Below the pieces are notes generated by a model. The model worked only from the letters and a program-made list of their open reading frames with translations, was not told where the DNA came from and made no database searches. 64,000 bases of DNA. It comes from Methanobrevibacter sp. GTDB taxonomy: Archaea > Methanobacteriota > Methanobacteria > Methanobacteriales > Methanobacteriaceae. Within the stretch, counting starts at the first letter, position 1, and each line of letters starts with the position of its first letter. Location: positions 50,405 to 114,404 of the forward strand of contig NZ_SUTM01000006.1 of NCBI RefSeq assembly GCF_015062935.1. The letters run 5' to 3'. Shown here one piece after another: positions 1 through 7,356 of this stretch. The position numbers and the translations under genes were made by a program.

Positions 1-707
1 CCAACATCGGTAATGACCATATGGATGTTCACAAAACAATAGCAAACTATAAGAATTCTCTTGTCAGGTTCTTTTCAGATACTTTGATTTTTACAGCTTT
101 TAATCAGGATTTCAATTCTGATTTTAAGGAATCTGCCAGTAAAACTATTCCATATTTTGAATATCAGGATGAACTGCAATTGTTTGGAAAATTTAATCTG
201 CTCAATGCAGGTCTTGCAACTGCCATTGCACGTGAATTGAAAGTTCCTAAAGATATTATTAGGGATACTTTGGCTAATTTCAAAGCCGTTGAAGGCAGAT
301 TGGATGTCTATAAAATAAATGATGCTTACGTCTATGTTGGAAAGACTGACAATTCCGATGCTTTGGCTTCAGTATTGAAGGAAAAGAATTTTTATGCAGT
401 GTTTATAGGTACTCCTAGGCACAATGAGATTCACAGGCTTGATATTTTGGATGTGGCTGTTGAATACAATCCTGAGGTCATTGTATTGTTCCCGGGATTG
501 GATGACACTCTTGACATGGCAATTTACAGGCTCAACTCATTAGGTTACATGGGAAATATCATTACTGTTAACTCTTTGGATGAGATTATAGAACTTGTGG
601 CCGAATATTCTCATGAGGATGCAATACTGATTGGTGGAAATGGTCAAGATACCATAATTGATATTCAAGAAAGAATTAAACTGATTTCTGAAAAATTGTC
701 CAATTAA
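1..707 (+). CDS. Mur ligase family protein, C-terminal part (pseudomurein-type peptide ligase), cut by the window edge
   Basis: The reading frame is open from base 3, and the residues ahead of the first ATG (base 21) read N-I-G-N-D-H. This continues into M-D and gives the N-I-G-x-D-H-x-D signature that closes the central ATPase domain of Mur ligases. The gene therefore starts left of the window and this ATG is internal. Downstream, G-x-F-N-x-x-N-A-x-x-A (about residues 55-66 from the ATG) and the later G-R-L-D-V segment match the central/C-terminal domain boundary. In Methanobacteriales such ligases add amino acids to the pseudomurein peptide in the cytoplasm. Which residue this one adds cannot be told from the fragment. 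The C-terminal I-G-G-N-G-Q-D segment resembles the end of the MurE/MurF C-terminal domain. It precedes a VanW-like membrane protein. Confidence 0.75.
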   Translation, partial: NIGNDHMDVHKTIANYKNSLVRFFSDTLIFTAFNQDFNSDFKESASKTIPYFEYQDELQLFGKFNLLNAGLATAIARELKVPKDIIRDTLANFKAVEGRLDVYKINDAYVYVGKTDNSDALASVLKEKNFYAVFIGTPRHNEIHRLDILDVAVEYNPEVIVLFPGLDDTLDMAIYRLNSLGYMGNIITVNSLDEIIELVAEYSHEDAILIGGNGQDTIIDIQERIKLISEKLSN

Positions 708-770
708 TACCAATGTTTTTATAATAGTGTAAATATATTATATTATGTTATTAATATTTAGGTGTAATAA

Positions 771-1955
771 ATGAGACAATGGAGACGAACATCACTGGTA
801 ATATTTTTAGTGTTAATATTTGCATGCATATTGTTGTTCGCATTTTCAGCAGTAAACAGTAGTCCATATACCGGTCAAAGCGTTGCAGAAACATATAATG
901 TGACTGTTGGTCAGTCAATATTTGATGGACAATCAATTTTAGGACATAATAAAACTATTGAAGTTCCATTAATAAGCAATGCTGGATTTTTAGCTCATCA
1001 GTTAATGGCTTTTGATTTGCAGGGAATATTCATGGCACTTTCTACAGGTAAGGTTCCATTTGATTTTTCATTAGTTTCCGGCGAGGGTATTGATTCATAT
1101 GGAAATGCTAAAGGTATTGACGGTCCGGGTTATATAACTTATGAGGGGGATAAGTTAGCTGTGAAAGGACCAGATAATTATGTATGGGGTTACAGTGCTC
1201 CATATAAACTGTTATGTAAAACCGAATCTGGTGTAGATGTTATTGAAGGAGATAAAGTTGTTCAATCTGTTCCTACAGACCAGATTAAGAATTTAAATTA
1301 TAGTAATGATTATTATGATAACAATACAATAGTTAGCTGGTATAACTATGATGCGGATGTAGGTTCAACTTTTACCTTGGAAAAAGGTATGGTTGGATTT
1401 TCAGATGGCAGATCTGACATTAGTTCATCTGAGGTTCCATATGTCTTTGGTCAGGATGTAGTTGACTATGCTGCAGAATATCCTACTGGGTCTCCAATTT
1501 TATTGTATTCTGGTAATTATACTGAAGATAATGGTGAAGTCTACGGAACTTCCTTAGGTTCTCACCCGGAATATGGTGATTCTATCAGGGAAGTTAATGC
1601 AAGACAATTTGTAGAGGCATGGAACGGTACCATTATTCCACCTAATTCAACCAGTTCAGGTAAAGACTATGTCTACTTTGAATCAGCTAGTGACTCAGAA
1701 GCTCCTGGTGGAAGTGCAGCTCATGGAGTATGTCCATCAGCAAGAGCTTTAAGGGCAGCTGTTCTTGCAGAAGGATTTTCATTACCTGTTGGTATGGACA
1801 ATACTGAAAATGCAGTTCTCTTCGGTTACAACCCTGCAAGTGATATTACTGTAACAAATAATCATGATTACCCTGTTAAAATCACCATGTGGACTGAAGG
1901 TTCAGGTACTGGTATGGGTATTTATGCACAAATAACCAGATATATTCCAAAATAA
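771..1955 (+). CDS. Membrane-anchored extracellular protein with a VanW-like C-terminal domain
   Basis: 394 residues. An N-terminal basic stretch (RQWRR) is followed by a hydrophobic segment at about 8-27, typical of a signal anchor, so the rest should lie outside the membrane. The last 85 residues run G-G-S-A-A-H-G-V-C-P then A-L-R-A-A-V-L-A-E-G, and later V-T-N-N-H-D-Y-P-V-K-I. This order resembles the bacterial VanW domain (G-G-G-I-C-Q-V-S ... A-A-L-x-A-G ... N-N-T-D-Y-P-I-x-I). The middle (about 60-300) is not recognised. It follows a Mur-type ligase by 63 bases, which fits a cell-wall role, but no activity can be assigned. The start is preceded by a TATA-like stretch and AGGTG (bases 761-765), 5 nt before the ATG. 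Confidence 0.6.
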   Translation: MRQWRRTSLVIFLVLIFACILLFAFSAVNSSPYTGQSVAETYNVTVGQSIFDGQSILGHNKTIEVPLISNAGFLAHQLMAFDLQGIFMALSTGKVPFDFSLVSGEGIDSYGNAKGIDGPGYITYEGDKLAVKGPDNYVWGYSAPYKLLCKTESGVDVIEGDKVVQSVPTDQIKNLNYSNDYYDNNTIVSWYNYDADVGSTFTLEKGMVGFSDGRSDISSSEVPYVFGQDVVDYAAEYPTGSPILLYSGNYTEDNGEVYGTSLGSHPEYGDSIREVNARQFVEAWNGTIIPPNSTSSGKDYVYFESASDSEAPGGSAAHGVCPSARALRAAVLAEGFSLPVGMDNTENAVLFGYNPASDITVTNNHDYPVKITMWTEGSGTGMGIYAQITRYIPK

Positions 1956-1980
1956 AGGAATATATTTCTTTTCTTTTTTT

Positions 1981-2634
1981 ATGACAATCTCAACTATTAT
2001 TACGGCGGCCGGAAAGAATTCTCGTATGAGAAAAGACCAGATGGCTAGAAATTTAGATTTAACAAATAAGCTGATTTTACCGTTTAAAAATAAAACAGTT
2101 ATTGAGACCACAATTGACAATGCATTATCCTTGAATATAGATGAATGTATTGTGGTACTCGGCCACTATTCTAGTGAAATAAAAGAAGTTATCTTTGAAA
2201 ATTATAAAGATGAAGTTAAATTCATTGAGAATAATCCTGTTGATGTAGGTTTATCAACATCACTTTTTAATGGTTTGTCAAATACTGATTCTGATTTTGC
2301 CTTGTGCATAACTGCAGACCAGCCTACGGTTTCCAGTGAAACTTTCAATAAACTGATTGAAGTAAGTCAGAACAGTGAAGATCCGTTCAATACAATTTCT
2401 ATTTTAAGAAGACGAAAAACAGGTTTATTGGATACTGCAGAAGGTTTGGGAATGCCGTTTGTAGCACCTAGATTAAATCTGATGAAATATCTTGAAAATG
2501 AGGATGATAATTTAAATCCGATTTTGAGAAAAATCTTCGCTGACGGATATACGTTTTATGGAATAAAAGAAAAAAATAAAAAAGAGTTATTGAATATTAA
2601 TCATTATGATGATTATTTAAACCTTTTAGATTGA
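1981..2634 (+). CDS. MobA/MocA-like NTP transferase
   Basis: 217 residues with the nucleotidyltransferase signature A-A-G-K-N-S-R-M at 9-16 followed by N-K-L-I-L-P-F, and the metal-binding region T-A-D-Q-P-T around residue 114. This pattern belongs to the NTP_transf_3 family, which moves NMP onto a phosphorylated cofactor or sugar (for example molybdopterin cytidylyl- or guanylyltransferases). The substrate is unknown here. No molybdopterin genes are adjacent. The start is taken at base 1981, 25 bases after the previous stop, with only weak AAGGA complementarity upstream. The 3' end overlaps the convergent DUF169 gene by 9 bases. Confidence 0.7.
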   Translation: MTISTIITAAGKNSRMRKDQMARNLDLTNKLILPFKNKTVIETTIDNALSLNIDECIVVLGHYSSEIKEVIFENYKDEVKFIENNPVDVGLSTSLFNGLSNTDSDFALCITADQPTVSSETFNKLIEVSQNSEDPFNTISILRRRKTGLLDTAEGLGMPFVAPRLNLMKYLENEDDNLNPILRKIFADGYTFYGIKEKNKKELLNINHYDDYLNLLD

Positions 2635-3306
2635 TTCAAGTCCTGAAATAACTTCATCAAGTTTAGCTTTACTAATTCCTACAGTCATTTCATTGTCTTT
2701 AATGTCAGCCGCTTTTCTGGAACCGTCACAACCTAATGTAAAGTTTACTCCTTCTGAAAGATATGGGTTTGCAAATGCATCACCGCATAATGACTGGATA
2801 CCTGCAAATGATGGTGCGATTTTTTCACCGGTTTTGTAAACGATACTTTGTGCGAGTTTCATTCCTCCGACAGGTTCTGTAATAATCTGAACCACGTCAG
2901 CTTCAAAATCAGCTTCGTCTAAAGGTGCATAAATCATTGCCCAGTTTAAATCTTTAACGATTGAAAGTTTTTCTGTAAGTTTTTTAGCAGTTTCCAAGTC
3001 TTGGAATCTGCCTAAAGAGAAGTATTTTTCACCGTTGGCCAATTTTTCAGGCATGTCTCTAAGTCCAATAGCTCCTGCTCCCCCTAAACATTGTTGCTGG
3101 TCTATTGTGGAGTAGAATTTATCACCTAATGATGCTTTTCTAACCATTTCGCAGTGTCTGATTTTTTCATCGATTAGGTCATATCCTTCGATGAGGTCAT
3201 CTTCGGTTTTGATGAGTTTCATTGCTACCGGTTTTGCATCAAGTTTGATTTTGCTTTCAATTATTTCACAATATTTTTTGTTTTTTTCCAAATTAGAATT
3301 TGTCAT
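2626..3306 (-). CDS. DUF169 family protein
   Basis: 226 residues recognised as DUF169 by the early P-V-A-M-K-L motif (about 27-32), the C-x19-Q-Q-C-L-G-G-A-G segment (about 52-78), Y-A-P-L-D-E-A-D-F near 126, and a conserved cysteine in S-L-C-G-D-A. DUF169 proteins are common in anaerobes and methanogens, often near redox enzymes, and have no settled function. Repeated conserved cysteines suggest metal or Fe-S binding, which is inference. It ends inside the end of the convergent nucleotidyltransferase gene and lies 25 bases downstream of the Fe-S nuclease gene on the same strand, so it may be the last gene of the helicase-nuclease transcript. Confidence 0.8.
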   Translation of the reverse strand: MTNSNLEKNKKYCEIIESKIKLDAKPVAMKLIKTEDDLIEGYDLIDEKIRHCEMVRKASLGDKFYSTIDQQQCLGGAGAIGLRDMPEKLANGEKYFSLGRFQDLETAKKLTEKLSIVKDLNWAMIYAPLDEADFEADVVQIITEPVGGMKLAQSIVYKTGEKIAPSFAGIQSLCGDAFANPYLSEGVNFTLGCDGSRKAADIKDNEMTVGISKAKLDEVISGLESI

Positions 3307-3331
3307 AGAATCGCCTAATTATAATATATGT

Positions 3332-4552
3332 TTAGGGAATTTTAAAGTCTTTTGTTATGTCACTGTTATTTTTACAAAAAGTTTTAAAGTCGCATGCAAG
3401 ACATGTCCTCTCATCGGCTTCTGCTTTCCAGGCATCCTGTATTCTGCACCCTTTCATTTCATTAACAAGTGAATTTTCAATATCTTCAACAACACTGTCA
3501 AACTTTTTAAGTGCCTTTTCACATTCTTTTTCATTGATGTCTATGTATCTTATGGACCTTGCCATTTTAAATTCCTCAGACAGAGTAGGAGCTTTTTCAT
3601 CTTCTTCCCATTCTTCAATCAGCTGAACATCATCATCAAATTCTATTCCTTCGGGAATGTCTGTCAAGTTGTTTCTAATTTCTTCCTTGATTAATGCCAA
3701 GTCCTCTTTTGATGGAACAAGTTCGTTAAGGTAAAGAATGATTCCTGCTGAAATGTTTGCAGCATCTTCCTGTTTGGCTCGAAGCCAGGAATAGGTCAGA
3801 ATCTGCTGTTTATGATTTTCCCATTTGTCTTCACTTAAAGGATTGAGGACTTTCACAGGAGGTCTTTTCATTCCTTTATAGTCAATGATGACTTCATAAT
3901 CCTCATTGTCATTTTCTCTTACCAGATGCTTTTTAATAAAATTCACTATCTTGTTGTTAAAGTTATATAAGTTGCTCTGTTCGTTTATTGAATTGATTTT
4001 AGTTGATGTAAGCACATCAACAACACCGTTTATTCCGTAATAATTGGACCTGCTGATGTTTTTCTCGTAGTTGGGCATTGGACGAACTCCCTTGATTAAA
4101 TGTTCGGATTCCTTAATTAAAGGGAACAGATCTTTCCCCCATATGTTTATCGCTTCTTCAGCCCTTGCGCTGGCCAGTTTTTTATGGTCATGTTCATTCA
4201 AATCATCTATGGTCAGGTCTTTTCCGGGCTGATTGATGCTGAAGAATAACTCTTCGTCATGGGGATACAGTCCTCTTACTTGCAATCTTAAATCGATTAA
4301 ATCTTCAATGGGTCTGATGTCCTCTTTCCAGTCCCATGGAAAGTCTTTTTTGTTGTATTTCCATTCGTTATAGGATTCCTCCATGACTCCGTGTATGAAT
4401 TCACCAAACCACCTTTGAACAGGTTTTGAAGGTGGAAGAGCGCCTTTGTTCTGGTATCTGTATTGAAGGCCGCATGTGATGTAGGACAACAAATCCCCTG
4501 TTAAGCTGTATTCAGGTATCATGTATGATTTTGATCTTGAAGGCAATTTCAT
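3332..4552 (-). CDS. PD-(D/E)XK nuclease with Cas4/AddB-type Fe-S staple
   Basis: 406 residues. The RecB-family nuclease motifs are all visible: H54 in F-I-H-G-V-M, D179 in N-G-V-V-D-V, the D224-x-K226 pair in V-I-I-D-Y-K, and Q250-x3-Y254 in Q-I-L-T-Y. A single cysteine near the N terminus (C27) pairs with a C-terminal C384-x2-C387-x5-C393 cluster. This is the four-cysteine arrangement that holds a [4Fe-4S] staple in AddB and Cas4 nucleases. It is the second gene of a pair: the UvrD-like helicase ends 12 bases upstream. Together they look like an archaeal counterpart of AddAB/RecB for processing DNA ends. No cas genes are nearby. The start is supported by GGGGAGTGAT 5 bases upstream. Confidence 0.8.
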   Translation of the reverse strand: MKLPSRSKSYMIPEYSLTGDLLSYITCGLQYRYQNKGALPPSKPVQRWFGEFIHGVMEESYNEWKYNKKDFPWDWKEDIRPIEDLIDLRLQVRGLYPHDEELFFSINQPGKDLTIDDLNEHDHKKLASARAEEAINIWGKDLFPLIKESEHLIKGVRPMPNYEKNISRSNYYGINGVVDVLTSTKINSINEQSNLYNFNNKIVNFIKKHLVRENDNEDYEVIIDYKGMKRPPVKVLNPLSEDKWENHKQQILTYSWLRAKQEDAANISAGIILYLNELVPSKEDLALIKEEIRNNLTDIPEGIEFDDDVQLIEEWEEDEKAPTLSEEFKMARSIRYIDINEKECEKALKKFDSVVEDIENSLVNEMKGCRIQDAWKAEADERTCLACDFKTFCKNNSDITKDFKIP

Positions 4553-4564
4553 CTTATCACTCCC

Positions 4565-7033
4565 CTAAATTAGGTATATCTCCTTAAAACCTACAAATTC
4601 CTCGTCTCTACTCCATCCAAGAGCTATATTAGGTATGTTGAAGTGCTGATTTTTCTTGGTGTATCCTTCAATGGCTGAATTGAGGCCAACCAGTAACAGG
4701 ACACTTTCAGCCCTTGAAAATGCTACAAAATAAAGACGTGTCAAATCGTCAAATGAACGGTCCTTTTCACTGCGTTCACTTTCACCCAATGAACTGTACT
4801 GTCTTATAGTATCTTCGATTGTGGTTTCATCCTTGATTGATTTTGGAAATCTCAGCCTTTGGGTCTTTATGTCGTTTGTTTTGAATCTTGAGCCGACATC
4901 CACAATTACCAACGGAAATTCCAATCCCTTTGACTGGTGGATTGAAAGGACATTGATTCTATCTTCAGGAAGTGTTTCAAGATGTGATTCATCAATGGTT
5001 ATCCCTCCTGTTGAAAGGGGTATGAAAATATTCCAGATGGCTTCAAGTACTGAATCCCTTTCATCTTGCGGTGTTCTGAATGATATGTTGGAATGGTATT
5101 CATTGAAAAATCCTGTTTGAGTGATTGATTTTGTAATCGCCTCAAGATAAACTATCCCTTCAACATCTCCCTGCAGATCCTCAACCCATGTTGTAAGTTT
5201 ATATGCAAGTTCCATAAGACTAGCTGTCTGTGGCCATTTAATTTCCTTGCCGTTCTGATCGGTTTCAGGATAAGGGCGTCTAATCTGCCAGCGTGTTACA
5301 AATGTATTTAGAGAAATCGAATCGTTTGGTTCCGGTTCTGATTTGATATACTCCTTGGCTTTAACTCTCCATCGCATCATGTTTCTTTTTGCAAGATTTG
5401 GTATGGTCTTGTCCATTTTCTGTATTGTTCCTTCAGGGTCAATGCATTCAAGAATCAGTCCGCAGAATATGGCGACTATTTCAACATCCTGAAGGTCTAT
5501 TCCACGAGGGTTGAACATTTCAATAGGTTCTTTGAGATATTTCAGGTTTTTTCTTAAATGGTGCAGAAATGACCTTGCACTATACTGCCTTTCTTTTGGG
5601 GAATAGGACAGTATTGCAATGTCTGAAGCTGACCCGTATTCAGGATCCAGCTTAAGCTTAATGTTTTCCACTTTCTTTCCTTCCCGGATGTTTTTTTGTC
5701 GAAGCTGCTGCATTTGGGCTATGCTGATTTCACCGTTCATCTTTTTGAAATACTCATCATCCAGCACCTTCAGGACTTTTATGTCGCTTTCACCTTTATT
5801 AACCAAATCGTTTATTAGTCTGGACAAATCATTTGCAAGCATCTCAACATTGTTTCTAAACATTCCAAGAACCGGCATCTTGTCCTTTTCAAAATCAGGA
5901 GCTATGATTTTAGGCTTGTTTTTAACCCTTGCCAACTGATACTCCTTGTCAAGCTCCGCAAATCTGTTGCAGTGTTCAATAATATTTTCGCTTGAGCGAT
6001 AATTTGTCCTTAAGTTAATTTCTTCAACATCAATTCCCAGACTGTCCTTCACCCTTTGCTGGTAATTTGTAAACAAATCCACTGTTGCCCCTCTAAAGCG
6101 GTACAGTGATTGGTCGTCATCACCTACGACGGTGATGCTACCGCCATTTTCAAGGGCTGCTTTTGCTATGGTAAAGTAGATGTCCTCCTGGATAAGATTG
6201 GTGTCCTGATACTCGTCAATCAGGACAATTTTGATTTCATCAAGAAATTCGTCCATTTCATTGTTTTTAAGCTTTTCAAGGAAATTGGACTCAAGCATCG
6301 CAAAGTCAATTGTGTGTCTGTTTTTCAATACCTCTTCATATTCCTTAATGCAGTTAAGTGCAAGGCGAAATCCGCCTTCGCTTTTTTCATATAATTCGTT
6401 GAAATCTATTTTGTCGTAATAGATTCTGTTTTTTATCTCAATGAGTATTTCACTCATCTTTGAAGGTTCGCTGAGTTTTGCCCTGCCTGTCAAATCCAGG
6501 AGATATTGTACAAGTTCCTTGTCAAGATATTTTTCATCCTCAATCAGTATCTTTATCATTGCGGAATTTGCAACAAAATCTTCAATCACAACAGGCTGGG
6601 TATCTCCCGGCTTTCTGAAATCCCTCAGTAATTCCTCAGCCACACTGTCGGTTGTTCCAACATAAATCTGATTGAAATCTATTTTTTCAATTTCCAAAAT
6701 CTTTCCTATATCTTCCAGATTTCCTTCATCCAGTTTGCTTGTGAGGTGATTTTTAATCTCATCTCCCCATCCCAGAATTCTGGAATTCAGTTCTGCAGCC
6801 GCTTTTTTAGTAAATGTTGTAGCTAGAATTTCACTGGGGTCAATATCATCTACAAAAATGTATTTCAATATCTTAAGCACCATTACTGTTGTTTTCCCAG
6901 ATCCGGGTCCTGCTACAATAAAAAGGGATTTGTCGCAATCTGACATTATTGCATTTTTTTGGTCTTGATTTGAAGAAATATCTCTTTTAAGTGTATTTAC
7001 TATAATGTCTTCAAATTCATCATATGAAATCAT
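4565..7033 (-). CDS. UvrD/Rep-type superfamily 1 DNA helicase
   Basis: 822 residues. A Q-motif glutamine (about 24) precedes Walker A A-G-P-G-S-G-K-T-T (41-49). Motif Ia reads T-T-F-T-K-K-A-A-A-E-L. Walker B reads I-D-E-Y-Q-D-T, motif III G-D-D-D-Q-S-L-Y-R-F-R-G, and the late S-I-H-Q-S-K-G-L-E-F-P motif is present. These define a UvrD/PcrA/RecB-like 3'-5' translocating helicase. It lacks the nuclease domain of bacterial AddA, and the nuclease is instead the next gene, so the two products probably act together on double-strand ends. A TATA-like box (about 7078-7087, minus strand) lies about 50 bases ahead of the start. Confidence 0.85.
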   Translation of the reverse strand: MISYDEFEDIIVNTLKRDISSNQDQKNAIMSDCDKSLFIVAGPGSGKTTVMVLKILKYIFVDDIDPSEILATTFTKKAAAELNSRILGWGDEIKNHLTSKLDEGNLEDIGKILEIEKIDFNQIYVGTTDSVAEELLRDFRKPGDTQPVVIEDFVANSAMIKILIEDEKYLDKELVQYLLDLTGRAKLSEPSKMSEILIEIKNRIYYDKIDFNELYEKSEGGFRLALNCIKEYEEVLKNRHTIDFAMLESNFLEKLKNNEMDEFLDEIKIVLIDEYQDTNLIQEDIYFTIAKAALENGGSITVVGDDDQSLYRFRGATVDLFTNYQQRVKDSLGIDVEEINLRTNYRSSENIIEHCNRFAELDKEYQLARVKNKPKIIAPDFEKDKMPVLGMFRNNVEMLANDLSRLINDLVNKGESDIKVLKVLDDEYFKKMNGEISIAQMQQLRQKNIREGKKVENIKLKLDPEYGSASDIAILSYSPKERQYSARSFLHHLRKNLKYLKEPIEMFNPRGIDLQDVEIVAIFCGLILECIDPEGTIQKMDKTIPNLAKRNMMRWRVKAKEYIKSEPEPNDSISLNTFVTRWQIRRPYPETDQNGKEIKWPQTASLMELAYKLTTWVEDLQGDVEGIVYLEAITKSITQTGFFNEYHSNISFRTPQDERDSVLEAIWNIFIPLSTGGITIDESHLETLPEDRINVLSIHQSKGLEFPLVIVDVGSRFKTNDIKTQRLRFPKSIKDETTIEDTIRQYSSLGESERSEKDRSFDDLTRLYFVAFSRAESVLLLVGLNSAIEGYTKKNQHFNIPNIALGWSRDEEFVGFKEIYLI

Positions 7034-7356
7034 TTTTTCCCTCGTAGTGTATTATAATTTAATCTATGTGTCAAAGTTATTTATAAAAGCAATGAGAGAC
7101 CATTTGATAAGTATTTAAAAATTTTTTATAGTTTCTAGTTTTTCACTAAACAAAAAATTATTTATTTGAAGATTACCGAATATATAATCATTGGAAAAGA
7201 TTTTTTTCCATAATATGCATGAATAAGTTGGGAATTAATTTTTCCTAACTTTTTTCATATTTCTGTTTTTAAATGACTATTATATTCAAAATAAGCAAAT
7301 AATTTAAATATTATTTCGATTTAAAATATATTTGTTAATTTAATTTTGCTGATATT
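7034..7356. promoter_or_regulatory. Divergent promoter region between two helicase genes
   Basis: These 323 bases are strongly AT-rich and hold no convincing gene. On the plus strand TTTAAAATATATT (about 7320-7332) lies 25 bases before the ATG at 7357, giving a near-leaderless start. On the minus strand TTTTATAAAT (about 7078-7087) faces the UvrD-like gene. The middle portion shows nothing that I recognise. Confidence 0.45.
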
